From an uncultured Clostridium sp. (GTDB lineage Bacteria > Bacillota > Clostridia > TANB77 > CAG-508): a stretch of 50,316 nucleotides of DNA. A model generated the notes under the pieces. It did no database searches. It saw nothing but the letters and a program-made list of their open reading frames with translations, and had not been told where the DNA came from. The stretch spans positions 1 to 50,316 of the forward strand of contig CANPOS010000011.1 of NCBI GenBank assembly GCA_947575745.1, written 5' to 3'. Of the stretch, positions 9,796 to 18,556 are shown in pieces. The position numbers and the translations under genes were made by a program. Numbering within the stretch: position 1 is the first letter of the stretch; the number at the start of each line of letters is the position of its first letter.

Positions 9796-10521
9796 ATGTC
9801 AGGACACAGTAAATGGCATAATATTCAAGCAAAAAAGGGAAAAGCAGATGCAGCAAGAGGAAAAGTATTTACAAAACTTGGAAGAGAATTATTAATAGCA
9901 GTAAAACAAGGAGGACCAGATCCTGCTGGCAACTCAAAGTTAAAAGACGTTATAGCCAAATGTAAAGCGGCTAACATGCCAAATGATACAATAAATAACG
10001 CTATAAAAAAAGCAAGTGGTGCTGGAAATAATGAAAGTTATGAAGAAATAACTTATGAAGGATATGGTCCAAGTGGAGTTGCAGTAATAGTTAATGCTAC
10101 AACAGATAATAGGAATAGAACAGCAGCAGATGTAAGACATGTATTTGATAAAGCAGGGGGAAGTTTAGGAACAACTGGTTGTGTATCATATATGTTTAAT
10201 AGAAAAGGTGTAATTGTAATAGAAAAGGAAAGTACTACGTTGTCAGAAGATGATATTATGATGCTTGCATTAGAGTGTGGAGCAGAAGATTTCTCTGCAG
10301 AAGAAGAGGTTTATGAAATCACAACTACTCCAGAAGATTTTTCACAAGTTAGAGAAGCCTTAGAAGAAAAAGGACTAACATTTTTAGAAGCAAGTGTTCA
10401 AATGGTACCTACAACATATGTAGATCTAGACGAAAAAGGTTCAGAAAAAATGGAAAGATTAATAGAAAAACTAGATGAATTAGATGATGTATCAGAAATT
10501 TTTCACAATTGGAGCGAATAA
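9796..10521 (+). CDS. yebC: YebC/PmpR family protein
   Basis: The 241-residue protein is full length and highly typical: [20 protein letters not shown] at the N-terminus, then [12 protein letters not shown] and [11 protein letters not shown]. Members of this family act as transcriptional regulators or as translation factors that relieve ribosome stalling at proline-rich motifs. AAGGAGG is placed 8 nt before the ATG. Given the unusual frameshifting in this genome a ribosome-associated role would be of interest, but nothing in this sequence is aberrant. Confidence 0.95.
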   Translation: MSGHSKWHNIQAKKGKADAARGKVFTKLGRELLIAVKQGGPDPAGNSKLKDVIAKCKAANMPNDTINNAIKKASGAGNNESYEEITYEGYGPSGVAVIVNATTDNRNRTAADVRHVFDKAGGSLGTTGCVSYMFNRKGVIVIEKESTTLSEDDIMMLALECGAEDFSAEEEVYEITTTPEDFSQVREALEEKGLTFLEASVQMVPTTYVDLDEKGSEKMERLIEKLDELDDVSEIFHNWSE

Positions 10522-10523
10522 AC

Positions 10524-10552
10524 TTGACATAATTCAAATATTATGGTATACT
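10524..10552 (+). promoter_or_regulatory. Strong sigma-A promoter of a small RNA unit
   Basis: Perfect TTGACA (10524-10529), 17-bp spacer and TATACT (10547-10552), directly after the yebC stop codon. No gene start follows for 280 bp. Confidence 0.85.
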
Positions 10553-10558
10553 AAGTAA

Positions 10559-10746
10559 GTCATATATGTTAATTTACATTACTTAGTTCCACATGTATGC
10601 CTTTAGTATTGATCTTTGGATATGTGCTTTGGCAATAGCCTAGGCGCCTCTGTTCTAAGACTAGGAATTTTTTCCTAACTTAAGGGTACATTTTGGAAAA
10701 GCCCCCATGTTTCAAGGAAGAAACATGGGGGTTCCAATTTTTTTGT
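10559..10746 (+). ncRNA. Candidate small structured RNA of about 180 nt
   Basis: This stretch between yebC and spoIIIAA lies between a consensus promoter and a strong terminator and has no credible reading frame. Local hairpins are visible, for example TAGGAA/TTCCTA near 10665 and the palindrome GCCTAGGC near 10640. Size and promoter strength would suit 6S RNA, but I cannot show the 6S long-hairpin-with-bubble fold, and the sequence matches no riboswitch or SRP/tmRNA motif that I know. A leader of spoIIIAA is unlikely because the terminator separates them. Confidence 0.5.
10702..10746 (+). terminator. Terminator of the small RNA
   Basis: A 12-bp perfect stem (CCCCCATGTTTC/GAAACATGGGGG) is followed by a T-rich tail ending in TTTTTTT. 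Confidence 0.9.
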
Positions 10747-10836
10747 TCTAAAATCAAATTTGTTTCATATAATTAATATTGATTACATTTTAAATTTAAT
10801 TAAATATATAATAAACTAAAGAAGTAGGAGTAAAGT

Positions 10837-11736
10837 ATGTTCGAAGTCTTAAACTTTTTTCCAAAAAGCATTTCAAATATTTTATATCAAAATATAGAGA
10901 ATCACTTTGAAGAATTAGAAGAAATACGAATACGTGTAGACAAGCCTATAATTCTAAAATTTTCTAATAAAGAAATTATTATCTCATATAATATAAATAG
11001 TGAAGAAATTCTAAACCTATTACAAAAAATATGTGATAATTCTGTATATTCATATCAAAATCAAATTTGTAATCGGATATATTACAGTAAAAGGTGGACA
11101 TAGAGTAGGATTAACTGGAGACGTCATAATGGAAAATGGAAAAGTAAAAAACATTTCATACATATATAGCCTAAATTTTAGAATTGCAAAGCAAGTAGAA
11201 GGTGCCTCCAAAAACATTTTACCATATGTTCTAGATATTCCAAATAATACTATATATAATACTCTAATTGCAGGAAGTCCTGGTTCTGGTAAAACTACAA
11301 TCCTAAAAGATATAATAAAAAATATCAGTAATGGTATAGAAAATTTTAATCGGTTTAACAGTACGGTGTAATAGATGAAAGAGGAGAAATTTCAGCTATG
11401 CATAGAGGAAAATCCGAAAATGATTTAGGTATTAGAACAGATATACTTAATAATGTAAATAAAAATATAGGAATAGAAATGTTAATCAGAAGCATGGCTC
11501 CAAAAGTAATTGTTGCTGATGAAATAGGAAACATAGAGGATATAAAATCTATAAACTATGCTTTATGTTCAGGAGTTAAAGGTATATTTACAGCTCATGG
11601 AGAAACATTAGAAACTCTTAAACTAAACCCGATTTTTAGTAAAATGATTGAATTAAATTTATTTGAAAGAATAATTTTTTTAGATTCAAAATCAAAAGGA
11701 AAAATAGCAAAAATATATTATTCTTCTGATGCATAA
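10837..11736 (+). CDS. spoIIIAA: Stage III sporulation protein AA (ATPase) with three CGG frameshift sites
   Basis: A secretion-type ATPase of the SpoIIIA-SpoIIQ channel, acting on the mother-cell side. The frame breaks three times at in-frame CGG: 11074-11076, 11351-11353 and 11364-11366. Skipping the C at each yields one 298-residue protein, the normal family length. Across the sites it reads QICN-GYITVKGGHRVGL, ENFN-GLTV-GVIDERGEI. These glycines and flanking residues are conserved in SpoIIIAA (GYVTIEGGHRVGL, GIVDERSEI in Bacillus). Walker A is GSPGSGKTT (about 146-154) and Walker B-like VIVADEIG follows. Without the shifts only a 79-residue stub would result. The second and third sites are 13 bases apart. 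First gene of the spoIIIA operon. Confidence 0.93.
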
Positions 11737-11743
11737 AAAGCAA
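11735..11743. repeat. Left 9-bp direct repeat flanking the inserted gene
   Basis: AAAAAGCAA occurs here just after the spoIIIAA stop and again at 12187-12195, bracketing the foreign cassette. It may be a target duplication, but chance is not excluded in AT-rich DNA, and the right copy contributes the cassette's -35 box. Confidence 0.35.
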
Positions 11744-11773
11744 GAGGCTGGGTATAACTCCCAGCCTCTTTTG
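11742..11773. terminator. Strong terminator between spoIIIAA and the inserted gene
   Basis: AAGAGGCTGGG/CCCAGCCTCTT, 11-bp stem, T-rich tail on the plus strand and A-rich on the other side, so it can serve both convergent genes. It should cut spoIIIAA transcription off from spoIIIAB onward. Confidence 0.85.
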
Positions 11774-11787
11774 TGCCTGCATGCAAA

Positions 11788-12135
11788 TCAGTTTCCCCTT
11801 TTAAAGGAAATAGTAACGATAACATTGCGAACAGTGCGGTTTCCCAAAATGTTCTTTTTCTTACGTTCCACAACCATGTTGCAAGTGGAGTTATCGCTGT
11901 TCAGGTGATGATCCACCTTCGGAAATTTAAGCCGGATTTCAGTGGTATCAATACCACCATAGCTGTACTTTCCAATGGTGATTGCTGTCCTAACTTGCAC
12001 CTCCATCATCTCTCCAAACTGGATTCGGCGCCGAGCATAGGCTTCCTTATCGAGACGAACCCGAATTTTGTCGGGATTGTAAAGGGATCGATCCTTAAGG
12101 ATCTTGTCTAACTCTTGCATAGCTTCTTCAAACAT
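11788..12135 (-). CDS. Foreign single-gene cassette A inside the spoIIIA operon, unknown protein
   Basis: I do not recognise this 115-residue protein. It starts at MFEEAMQELDKILKD, has basic stretches (RVRLDKEAYARRRIQ) and a beta-rich C-terminal half ending FKRGN. No membrane segment is seen. The chosen ATG at 12135 follows AGAGGAGTG at proper spacing. Codon usage is visibly GC-richer than in the flanking spoIIIA genes. It contains two in-frame CGG codons (in TEIRLKF and EAYARRRIQ) that must be read as Arg to keep the frame, unlike all native genes here. It lies antisense between spoIIIAA and spoIIIAB with its own promoter and terminator, so it looks like a recent insertion. Confidence 0.7.
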   Translation of the reverse strand: MFEEAMQELDKILKDRSLYNPDKIRVRLDKEAYARRRIQFGEMMEVQVRTAITIGKYSYGGIDTTEIRLKFPKVDHHLNSDNSTCNMVVERKKKNILGNRTVRNVIVTISFKRGN

Positions 12136-12166
12136 AGAGACACTCCTCTTTATAAGATGTAAATTA

Positions 12167-12195
12167 ATTATAGCATAACTTTTACAAAAAAGCAA
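12167..12195 (-). promoter_or_regulatory. Promoter of cassette A
   Basis: On the minus strand: TTGCTT, 17-bp spacer, TATAAT, then a short leader to the ribosome-binding site of cassette A. Confidence 0.75.
12187..12195. repeat. Right 9-bp direct repeat flanking the inserted gene
   Basis: AAAAAGCAA, partner of 11735-11743. Confidence 0.35.
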
Positions 12196-12265
12196 TTAAA
12201 TTTCTTGTTCTAAAATCTAAATATATGAATATATATATATTAATCATTATTTTAGGAGAATAATT

Positions 12266-12775
12266 ATGATAATTATAAAATTAGCAATATTAATATCTAT
12301 TTTTGGTATATCAGTCCTTTTAGGACTAGCTATTGCAAATAAATATAAGGGGAGAGTTATAGATTTAAAGAACATAAGAAACAGTTTAAACATACTTGAA
12401 ACCAAAATAAAATATACATATGATCCGCTTCCTCGAATATTTGAAACTCTTTCTAACAGCTTTAGTAATGGTATTGGTGAAATTTTTAAAACAGCAAAAG
12501 ATAAAATGGAAGAACTGTCAGCAGGAGAGGCATGGAAAATAGCAATAGAAACCTCTAATACAAATATGAATTCAGAAGATTTAAGTGTTTTAAAAAACTT
12601 TGACAAACTACTTGGAAAAACTAATGTAGAGGGGCAACTTAGTGAAATAGAACTTCTAAAAAGATTTATAGACACACAAATAAAAAAAGCAGAGGAAGAA
12701 CAATATAAAAATGAAAGATTATACAAAAATTTAGGTATGATTGTAGGACTTGCTATTGTAATAATTCTTGTATAA
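12266..12775 (+). CDS. spoIIIAB: Stage III sporulation protein AB
   Basis: The 169-residue protein has one N-terminal membrane segment and the typical SpoIIIAB body (LLGLAIANKYKGRVIDLKNI, then TYDPLPRIFE) plus a C-terminal hydrophobic anchor. The family resembles type II secretion F-like proteins of the channel's basal part. AGGAG is 8 nt before the ATG. It is the second gene of the operon but is separated from spoIIIAA by the inserted cassette and terminator, so it would need its own sigma-E promoter; the AT-rich 70 bp upstream are the only room for it. spoIIIAC follows after 6 bp. Confidence 0.92.
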   Translation: MIIIKLAILISIFGISVLLGLAIANKYKGRVIDLKNIRNSLNILETKIKYTYDPLPRIFETLSNSFSNGIGEIFKTAKDKMEELSAGEAWKIAIETSNTNMNSEDLSVLKNFDKLLGKTNVEGQLSEIELLKRFIDTQIKKAEEEQYKNERLYKNLGMIVGLAIVIILV

Positions 12776-12781
12776 AGGAGG

Positions 12782-12985
12782 ATGAAAATTTTGAGTATTG
12801 ACTTATTATTTAAAATTGCAGCAATTGGAATACTTGTTGCAGTATTACATCAAGTATTAGTTAGAGCTGGTAGAGAAGATCAAGCAATGATGACAACTCT
12901 TGCAGGACTTGTAATCGTTCTTACTATGGTTATACAAGAGATAAGTACTCTTTTTAACACGGTAAGAACTATATTTGATTTATAG
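12782..12985 (+). CDS. spoIIIAC: Stage III sporulation protein AC
   Basis: Small 67-residue membrane protein with two hydrophobic helices separated by the short polar loop RAGREDQ, exactly the family layout (VLVRAGREDQAMMTTLAGLV). Component of the SpoIIIA channel in the membrane around the forespore. AAAGGAGGATG lies upstream and overlaps the start region. Six bp after spoIIIAB, nine before spoIIIAD. Confidence 0.95.
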   Translation: MKILSIDLLFKIAAIGILVAVLHQVLVRAGREDQAMMTTLAGLVIVLTMVIQEISTLFNTVRTIFDL

Positions 12986-12994
12986 GAGAATCTA

Positions 12995-13384
12995 ATGGAA
13001 ATAGTAAAAATTATAGGAATAGCATTTTCGGCAGTAATAATAATTATTATTATAAAACAATACAAGCCTGAATTTGCTCTATACATATCACTAATTGCAA
13101 GTGCTCTAATTTTGTTTTTACTTTTAAATAAAATCTCTGGAATAGTTACTCTTTTAACTAATCTCGCAAATAAAATGAGTGGTACAAGCCAAGAATTTCT
13201 AAAGATACTTATAAAAATTACAGGAATTGCATTTTTAACGGAATTTGCTGTAAGTATATGTAAAGACTCAGGTGAAAGTTCAATAGCCTCAAAAGTTGAT
13301 TTAGGAGGAAAAATAATAATTATTACAATGTCAATCCCTATAATATCTTCAATGCTAGAAACTGTACTTAAAATTTTACCTTAA
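12995..13384 (+). CDS. spoIIIAD: Stage III sporulation protein AD
   Basis: The 129-residue membrane protein has about four hydrophobic segments, typical of SpoIIIAD (KQYKPEFALYISLIAS; ITGIAFLTEFAVSICKDSGE; ASKVDLGGKIIII). Related to SpoIIIAC in fold. Works in the SpoIIIA channel. Ribosome-binding site AGGAG. No CGG in frame. Confidence 0.95.
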   Translation: MEIVKIIGIAFSAVIIIIIIKQYKPEFALYISLIASALILFLLLNKISGIVTLLTNLANKMSGTSQEFLKILIKITGIAFLTEFAVSICKDSGESSIASKVDLGGKIIIITMSIPIISSMLETVLKILP

Positions 13385-13405
13385 ACAAAAGAGAAAGAGG
13401 AACAT

Positions 13406-14553
13406 ATGAAAAAACTAATATTTATAATATCATTTCTTCTCGCAATTCAATATGGAAATACGGTATACGCTGAAACAAACGAAACATTAAAAGCACAAGA
13501 AGAAAGTTTAGGTATTTCCGAATTTATAAGAGAAACTGAAGAATATACAAAAGATACCTTTTCAGATATTGATATAAACTCTATGTATGAAAATGCACTT
13601 TCAGGAAATATAAATACTAATGGAATAGTTAATTCTATTTTTAAATTAGCTGGAAAAGAACTTGCAAGCACTTTAAAAACTCTTGGCTATATACTAATAA
13701 TCGTAATAATTCATGGAATAATTAAAACAATAAGTGAAGGCATGGGAAATCGGTGAAGTAGGCGAAATAACTTATTATGTTCAATATATATTAATTGTTA
13801 CATTAGTTATGACAAACTTTTCAGAAATAATAGTATTAATAAAAAATACTGTAAATAGTTTAGTAGGTTTTTTGAATTCGCTTCTTCCAATACTTCTAGC
13901 ACTAATGGTAGCAACAGGAAATATTGTAACAGCTTCTACTATTCAACCTGTACTATTAGTTATAATAACTTTTGTACGGAAATATCATCTCTTCAGTATT
14001 TCTACCACTTATATTAGTTGGAACTTCTCTTGGAATAATATCTCAAATATCAGACAAAATCCAAATAAACAAATTATCAAAATTTTTTAAATCCAGTGTA
14101 GTTTGGGCTTTAGGAATTGTACTTACAATATTTGTTGGAGTATTATCATTAGAAGGAACACTAACTAGTAGTGTAGATGGAATAACTATTAAGACAACAA
14201 AAGCTGTAGTTACAAGTGCAATACCTGTTGTAGGTAAAATTTTAGGAGAAACCGTAGATGCAGTACTTGGGTGTAGCAATATATTAAAAAATGCACTAGG
14301 TTTTGTTGGAATATTTGTAGTACTTGCAATATGTATAATGCCAATAATAAAACTTGCTATAATGTCTGTTTCCTTTAACCTAGCAGCAGCTCTATCAGAA
14401 CCAATTGCAGATAAAAAAATTGTTTCAGTCCTAGGACAAATGGGAGATACCTTTAAAGTTCTTCTTGGAATGGTTTGCACAATTTCTGTTATGCTTATAA
14501 TTGGACTTACTCTTGTCATAAAAATAACTAATAGTGGGATGATGTATAGATGA
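13406..14553 (+). CDS. spoIIIAE: Stage III sporulation protein AE with two CGG frameshift sites
   Basis: Polytopic membrane protein of the SpoIIIA channel with a signal-like N-terminus (cut near VYAE). Frame breaks occur at CGG 13751-13753 and CGG 13977-13979. Skipping the C gives EGMGN-GEVGEITYYVQYI and ITFV-GNIISSVFLPLI, restoring a continuous 381-residue protein of normal family length with the expected series of membrane segments and the C-terminal SFNLAAALSEPIADKK motif. Without the shifts the first product stops at 116 residues and lacks nearly all membrane segments. The stop overlaps the spoIIIAF start (ATGA). Confidence 0.93.
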
Positions 14554-15128
14554 TAAATAATATAAGTTCATGGGCAGAACAAGTAATTATAGCAATGATT
14601 ATCGCGACAATAATTGAAATGATTTTGCCTAAAGGAAATTCTAAAAAATACATAAAAATGGTAATTGGCATATATATATTATATACAATTATTTGTCCTG
14701 TTATTACTCTCTTCAATGGTGGTGATATTAAAATTGATTATTCAAAATATGATGAGTATTTTGCAAATACTGATGAATATAAAATGCTTGAAGAAAAAAT
14801 TAATGACGTTTCTACAAATTCGATAGAACATACATATAAAGAAGAACTAAAAAAACAAATTCAAAATGATATAAAAGATATTGGCTTTAATTTAGAAAAT
14901 ATTGAGATTGAAATCAACTTAACTACTGGAGAAATAAATTATATGAATTTAACTATAAATGAGCTTAAAAAGGAAAATAATGAAAATAACATCTATATAA
15001 ATAAGATAGAAATTGGAGAAACAAAAAAGCATAATAATTTATCAAAACAAGACATAGAAAAAATAAAAGATGATTTAAAAAACAAATACAGCATAGATAG
15101 TGAAAAAATTACTATAAACTCTATATAG
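14550..15128 (+). CDS. spoIIIAF: Stage III sporulation protein AF
   Basis: The 192-residue protein has two N-terminal membrane helices (AEQVIIAMIIATIIEMILPK, then MVIGIYILYTIICPVI) and a soluble, charged C-terminal domain facing the intermembrane space, which has a ring-building-motif fold in this family. Conserved start: LPKGNSKKYIKMVIGIY. It overlaps spoIIIAE by four bases, suggesting translational coupling. Confidence 0.93.
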   Translation: MINNISSWAEQVIIAMIIATIIEMILPKGNSKKYIKMVIGIYILYTIICPVITLFNGGDIKIDYSKYDEYFANTDEYKMLEEKINDVSTNSIEHTYKEELKKQIQNDIKDIGFNLENIEIEINLTTGEINYMNLTINELKKENNENNIYINKIEIGETKKHNNLSKQDIEKIKDDLKNKYSIDSEKITINSI

Positions 15129-15140
15129 GAGGAAAACTTT

Positions 15141-15765
15141 ATGTTTAAAGAACAAATGAATAAAATTAAAGGTTTGATTGTAAAGAACAATGAAGGAACA
15201 AAAGAAGAAGGAAAAAATAAAAAGAAAATAGAAAATTTAGTTGCATTTTTAGTAATACTAATTATCACATTAATAGCAATTAACGTGATACTAAAAGATA
15301 ACAAAGAACCTATTAAAAATAATGATGACACATATAAAGAACTTGCAACTGAAAATAAACAAACTACCAAAAATACTTCAAGTAATGAATTAGAAGAAAA
15401 GATAGAACACATTTTAAGCACAATGTCTGGTGTTCGGAGAGGTAAATGTACTAATTACTTATTCGCAATCCTCTGAAGTAGTTGCTATGTATAATGAAAA
15501 TAATTCATCATCACAAACTTCTGAAACAGATTCAGAGGGAGGAACCAGAGAATCTAAAGAAGAAAACACTAAAAAAGAAGTAATATTTACAAATGAAGGA
15601 GGTTCACAAGTTCCTGCTACTCAAACTATCATAAATCCTAAAATAGAAGGAGTTATTGTTACAGCAGAAGGTGCGAATGATGTAAACATAAAGACAAATA
15701 TTATTGCAGCAGTTGAGGCTGTAACTGGTGTTGCAACACATAAGATTCAAGTATTTAGTTGCTAA
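15141..15765 (+). CDS. spoIIIAG: Stage III sporulation protein AG with one CGG frameshift site
   Basis: Ring-forming protein of the SpoIIIA-SpoIIQ channel: a short cytoplasmic part, a membrane helix at about 33-51 and a ring-building domain. CGG at 15435-15437 is codon 99. Skipping the C gives MSGV-GEVNVLITYSQSSEVVAMY, the conserved start of the ring domain (GVGxVxVMITY), and carries on to IEGVIVTAEGANDVNIK and THKIQVFSC. Total 207 residues. Without the shift the whole ring domain is lost. Just past the stop a 25-bp element begins that recurs downstream of the aspartate kinase gene. Confidence 0.93.
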
Positions 15766-15766
15766 A

Positions 15767-15791
15767 GCTGTTAAGGCTATGCCTGTTACAG
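15767..15791 (+). repeat. Dispersed 25-bp repeat, copy 1
   Basis: GCTGTTAAGGCTATGCCTGTTACAG in two parts of under 20: GCTGTTAAGGCT, ATGCCTGTTACAG. The copy at 18527-18551 differs at two positions, and both are followed by ATGCAATTTG. Both lie just behind genes containing a CGG site. Confidence 0.6.
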
Positions 15792-15853
15792 TGGAAGAAA
15801 TGCAATTTGGAAATTTGAATAAGAAATTATAAAGTAATGAAAGAAGGTTTATT

Positions 15854-16477
15854 ATGAAAATTTTTAAGAAAAATCAATTAGCTTTATTAGTTATTTCTTT
15901 AATGCTAATAACAGCAGGATATCTAAATTATACATCTACATTTGGAGAAGATGCAAAACTTGCTTCAGCTGACACACAGAATAGTGTAAATTTGGCAAGT
16001 ATAGGAGATGCAGAACTTGTAAATGCTAATGCTGTATCTGATGAAAAAACGATTACTACTCAAACTCCTCCTGTTCAAGAAGAAAATAATGAAGTATCCT
16101 CAAATAATTCAAATTCGAACAACAAAAATTATTTCACTACCTCTAAGCTAGAAAGAAATGTAATGTATTCTCAGATGATAGAGAGATATCAAGAAGTATT
16201 AGAAAATCAAAATGCTTATGCAGATCAAAAAACAATAGCAGGAGAAGAAATTGCAAGTATTAATGAACTACAAAATGCAATTATGATAGCTGAAAATTTA
16301 TTAGCTACAAAAGGATTTGAAGAAAGTGTTATATTTGTTAATGGAGAAAGCATAAGTGTAATAATTGGAAAAGGAGAAAAAGAAAATCTTACACAAGATG
16401 AAATTGCACAAATCCAAAACATAGTTTCAAGAGAACTTAAAGCAGAGGTAAATAACATACATATATCGTTAAAGTAG
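15854..16477 (+). CDS. spoIIIAH: Stage III sporulation protein AH
   Basis: The 207-residue last gene of the operon. One N-terminal membrane helix (LALLVISLMLITAGYLNYT), a polar Ser/Asn-rich spacer and a C-terminal ring-building domain (MIAENLLATKGFEESVIFVN). The partner is SpoIIQ from the forespore side, bridging the two membranes. Ribosome-binding site GAAGG. A terminator follows at once. No CGG site. Confidence 0.93.
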   Translation: MKIFKKNQLALLVISLMLITAGYLNYTSTFGEDAKLASADTQNSVNLASIGDAELVNANAVSDEKTITTQTPPVQEENNEVSSNNSNSNNKNYFTTSKLERNVMYSQMIERYQEVLENQNAYADQKTIAGEEIASINELQNAIMIAENLLATKGFEESVIFVNGESISVIIGKGEKENLTQDEIAQIQNIVSRELKAEVNNIHISLK

Positions 16478-16498
16478 GCTTGTTTAGCCTACTTTTTT
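16471..16498 (+). terminator. Terminator of the spoIIIA operon
   Basis: AAAGTAGGCT/AGCCTACTTT stem overlapping the spoIIIAH stop, followed by TTTTTT. Confidence 0.85.
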
Positions 16499-16570
16499 CA
16501 CAAATTCTTTAGTTTCATAATATTATAATATATCTTTTCCAAACTTAAGTCTAGAACAAGGAGGTATATT

Positions 16571-17428
16571 ATGAAACTTGGATTAACACTTGCAGGAGGG
16601 GGAGTAAAAGGTGCAGCACACATTGGAGTTCTAAAATACATAGAAGAGCAAAACATAAAAATAGACTATATATCAGGTACTTCCTCTGGAAGTATTGTTT
16701 CAGCACTTTATGCAACAGGATATACAGCAGATGAAATATACCATATTTTTAAAAAATATTGTTCTCAAATAAATTATATAAGTATTTCTAATATCTTTAA
16801 ATTAATATTTGGATTACTCTTTAAGAAAAAAATATTAATACAAGGACTAAACAATGGAGAAAAAATTGAAAAAATAATAGATGAGTTATGTTATAAAAAG
16901 AAAATCATTAATATTAAACAAATAAAACTTCCACTTATTATTCCTAGTGTAGACTTACATAATGGAAAAACCTATATATTCACTTCTTCAAGCCTTAGAA
17001 ATGCATATAATGATAATGTAGAATACATAAATGATATAAATATTGGAACTGCTGTGAGAGCAAGTTGTAGCTATCCTGGAGTATTTAGTCCATGTAAATA
17101 CAAAAGCACAGAACTAATTGACGGAGGAATAAGAGAAAATGTACCTTGGAGAGAAACAAAACTTATGGGAGCAGATAAAGTAATAAGTGTAATTTTTAAA
17201 GAAGATTTGCAACCTGATAACTATATAAATATCATTGAAGTTGTTTCAAGAGCGCTTGGTATTTTATCTCATGAACTTTCAAATTATGAACTTTTTGGAG
17301 CAGATGATTTAATAAAAATTAAAACCTCACATATTTCTTTATTAGATACAAGCAAGATAGAATACCTATATAAATTGGGATATAAACAAGCAAGCAAACA
17401 ACTTCCTAAAATTCTAAAAAAATATTGA
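16571..17428 (+). CDS. Patatin-like phospholipase
   Basis: The 285-residue cytoplasmic serine hydrolase has the patatin fold: oxyanion motif GGGVKGAAHIGVL near the N-terminus, nucleophile Ser in GTSSGS (about residue 41) and the dyad Asp in LIDGGIRENVP. It resembles the RssA/YlbK-type family. It would hydrolyse acyl esters of phospholipids; the true substrate is unknown. AAGGAGG precedes the ATG. It lies alone between the spoIIIA operon and the aspartate kinase gene. No CGG site. Confidence 0.9.
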   Translation: MKLGLTLAGGGVKGAAHIGVLKYIEEQNIKIDYISGTSSGSIVSALYATGYTADEIYHIFKKYCSQINYISISNIFKLIFGLLFKKKILIQGLNNGEKIEKIIDELCYKKKIINIKQIKLPLIIPSVDLHNGKTYIFTSSSLRNAYNDNVEYINDINIGTAVRASCSYPGVFSPCKYKSTELIDGGIRENVPWRETKLMGADKVISVIFKEDLQPDNYINIIEVVSRALGILSHELSNYELFGADDLIKIKTSHISLLDTSKIEYLYKLGYKQASKQLPKILKKY

Positions 17429-17453
17429 CAAACTATTTTTTATATTTAATAAT
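17425..17453 (+). promoter_or_regulatory. Probable promoter of the aspartate kinase gene
   Basis: Perfect TTGACA (17425-17430) with AATAAT 17 bp on; a better TATAAT lies 22 bp away. The leader to the start is about 75 nt and shows no riboswitch that I recognise. Confidence 0.55.
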
Positions 17454-17528
17454 ATAATATAGTATGAGTAAGAAGATAATTATCTTCCTATTTTCAGATA
17501 TGATTGAACCATAAAGGGTGAACTTAAT

Positions 17529-18495
17529 ATGTTAATGGTAAAAAAATTTGGAGGTACTTCTGTTGCAGATAAGGAGAGGATATTTAATGTTGCAACAAGA
17601 TGTATCGAAGATTACAAGGAAGGAAATGAAATTGTTTTAATCCTCTCAGCCATGGGAAAATATACAGACGAACTAGTATCACTTGCAAATGATATAAATC
17701 CTAATATGCCAAAAAGAGAAATGGATATGTTATTTACTGTTGGAGAACAGATAACAGTTTCTTTAATGGCAATGGCATTTGATAAACTTGGAATACCAGC
17801 AGTATCTCTAAATGCATTCCAAGTAAGAATGATTACAAATGAAAATTATGGAGATGCAAAACTCCTAAAAATTGAAACCGAAAGGATAAAAAAAGAATTA
17901 TCAGAAAAGAAAATAGTTATTATTACGGGATTTCAAGGAATTGACAAAGATAATAATTATACAACTCTTGGAAGAGGTGGATCAGACACAACAGCAGTAG
18001 CTGTTGCAGCAGCATTAAACGCAGACTCATGCGAAATATATACAGATGTAGATGGTATATATACTGCTGATCCTAGAATAGTTAAAAATGCAATAAAACT
18101 CGATAGTATTTCTTATGATGAAATGCTTGAATTTTCTAACTTAGGTGCAGGCGTCCTTCATAATAAATCTGTAGAAATTGCAAAAGAAAATAATATAAAA
18201 TTAATTGTAAGATCTAGTATATCTAAGGAACCTCGGAACAATAGTTGCAAATACTTATAAAAAGTGTTGTAATTTACCTAAAATTACTGGAGTTACATCA
18301 AATAAAAATATTATATCAATCATTGGTCTTGATTTAGATTTACCATCTAAGGAAAAAGTTACTGAAGCTTTAAATACAAATGAAATAGCTTATAGTAATA
18401 TTGATAAACACAATATGAGTATATCTATAACTACTCCTGAAGAAAATGTAAATAATTGTATATGTTGTGTTCATGATTTATTTTTTAAAGTTTGA
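17529..18495 (+). CDS. lysC: Aspartate kinase with one CGG frameshift site
   Basis: First enzyme of the lysine, threonine, methionine and diaminopimelate pathway (ATP + aspartate to aspartyl phosphate). The start VKKFGGTSVAD, the FTVGEQITVSLMA segment and TTLGRGGSDTTAVA are standard. CGG at 18234-18236 is codon 236. Skipping the C gives SKEP-GTIVANTYKK, the usual link to the regulatory part, then KITGVTSNKNIISIIGL (ACT domain) and a stop at 18495. At 321 residues it is shorter than typical 400-residue enzymes; only about one ACT domain is present, so feedback control may differ. asd follows. Confidence 0.88.
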
Positions 18496-18526
18496 ACAAT
18501 AATCAGCATATTGCGTCGTTACTGAG

Positions 18527-18551
18527 GCTGTTAAAGCTATGCTTGTTACAG
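18527..18551 (+). repeat. Dispersed 25-bp repeat, copy 2
   Basis: GCTGTTAAAGCT, ATGCTTGTTACAG; partner of 15767-15791. A perfect hairpin follows at 18557. Confidence 0.6.
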
Positions 18552-18556
18552 CGTCA

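Noticed and set aside
10559-10740. Riboswitch controlling spoIIIAA
   Set aside because: It has its own strong promoter and ends in a complete terminator 90 bp before spoIIIAA; no known aptamer motif recognised.
10837-15765. Pseudogene decay of the spoIIIA genes
   Set aside because: No stop codons or frame breaks occur other than at CGG, and both flanks of each site stay conserved in sequence and length.
15755-15831. Extended C-terminus of SpoIIIAG in another frame (LVAKAVKAMPVT...)
   Set aside because: It would need a non-CGG frame change, and the family normally ends near HKIQV; the stretch coincides with a dispersed repeat.
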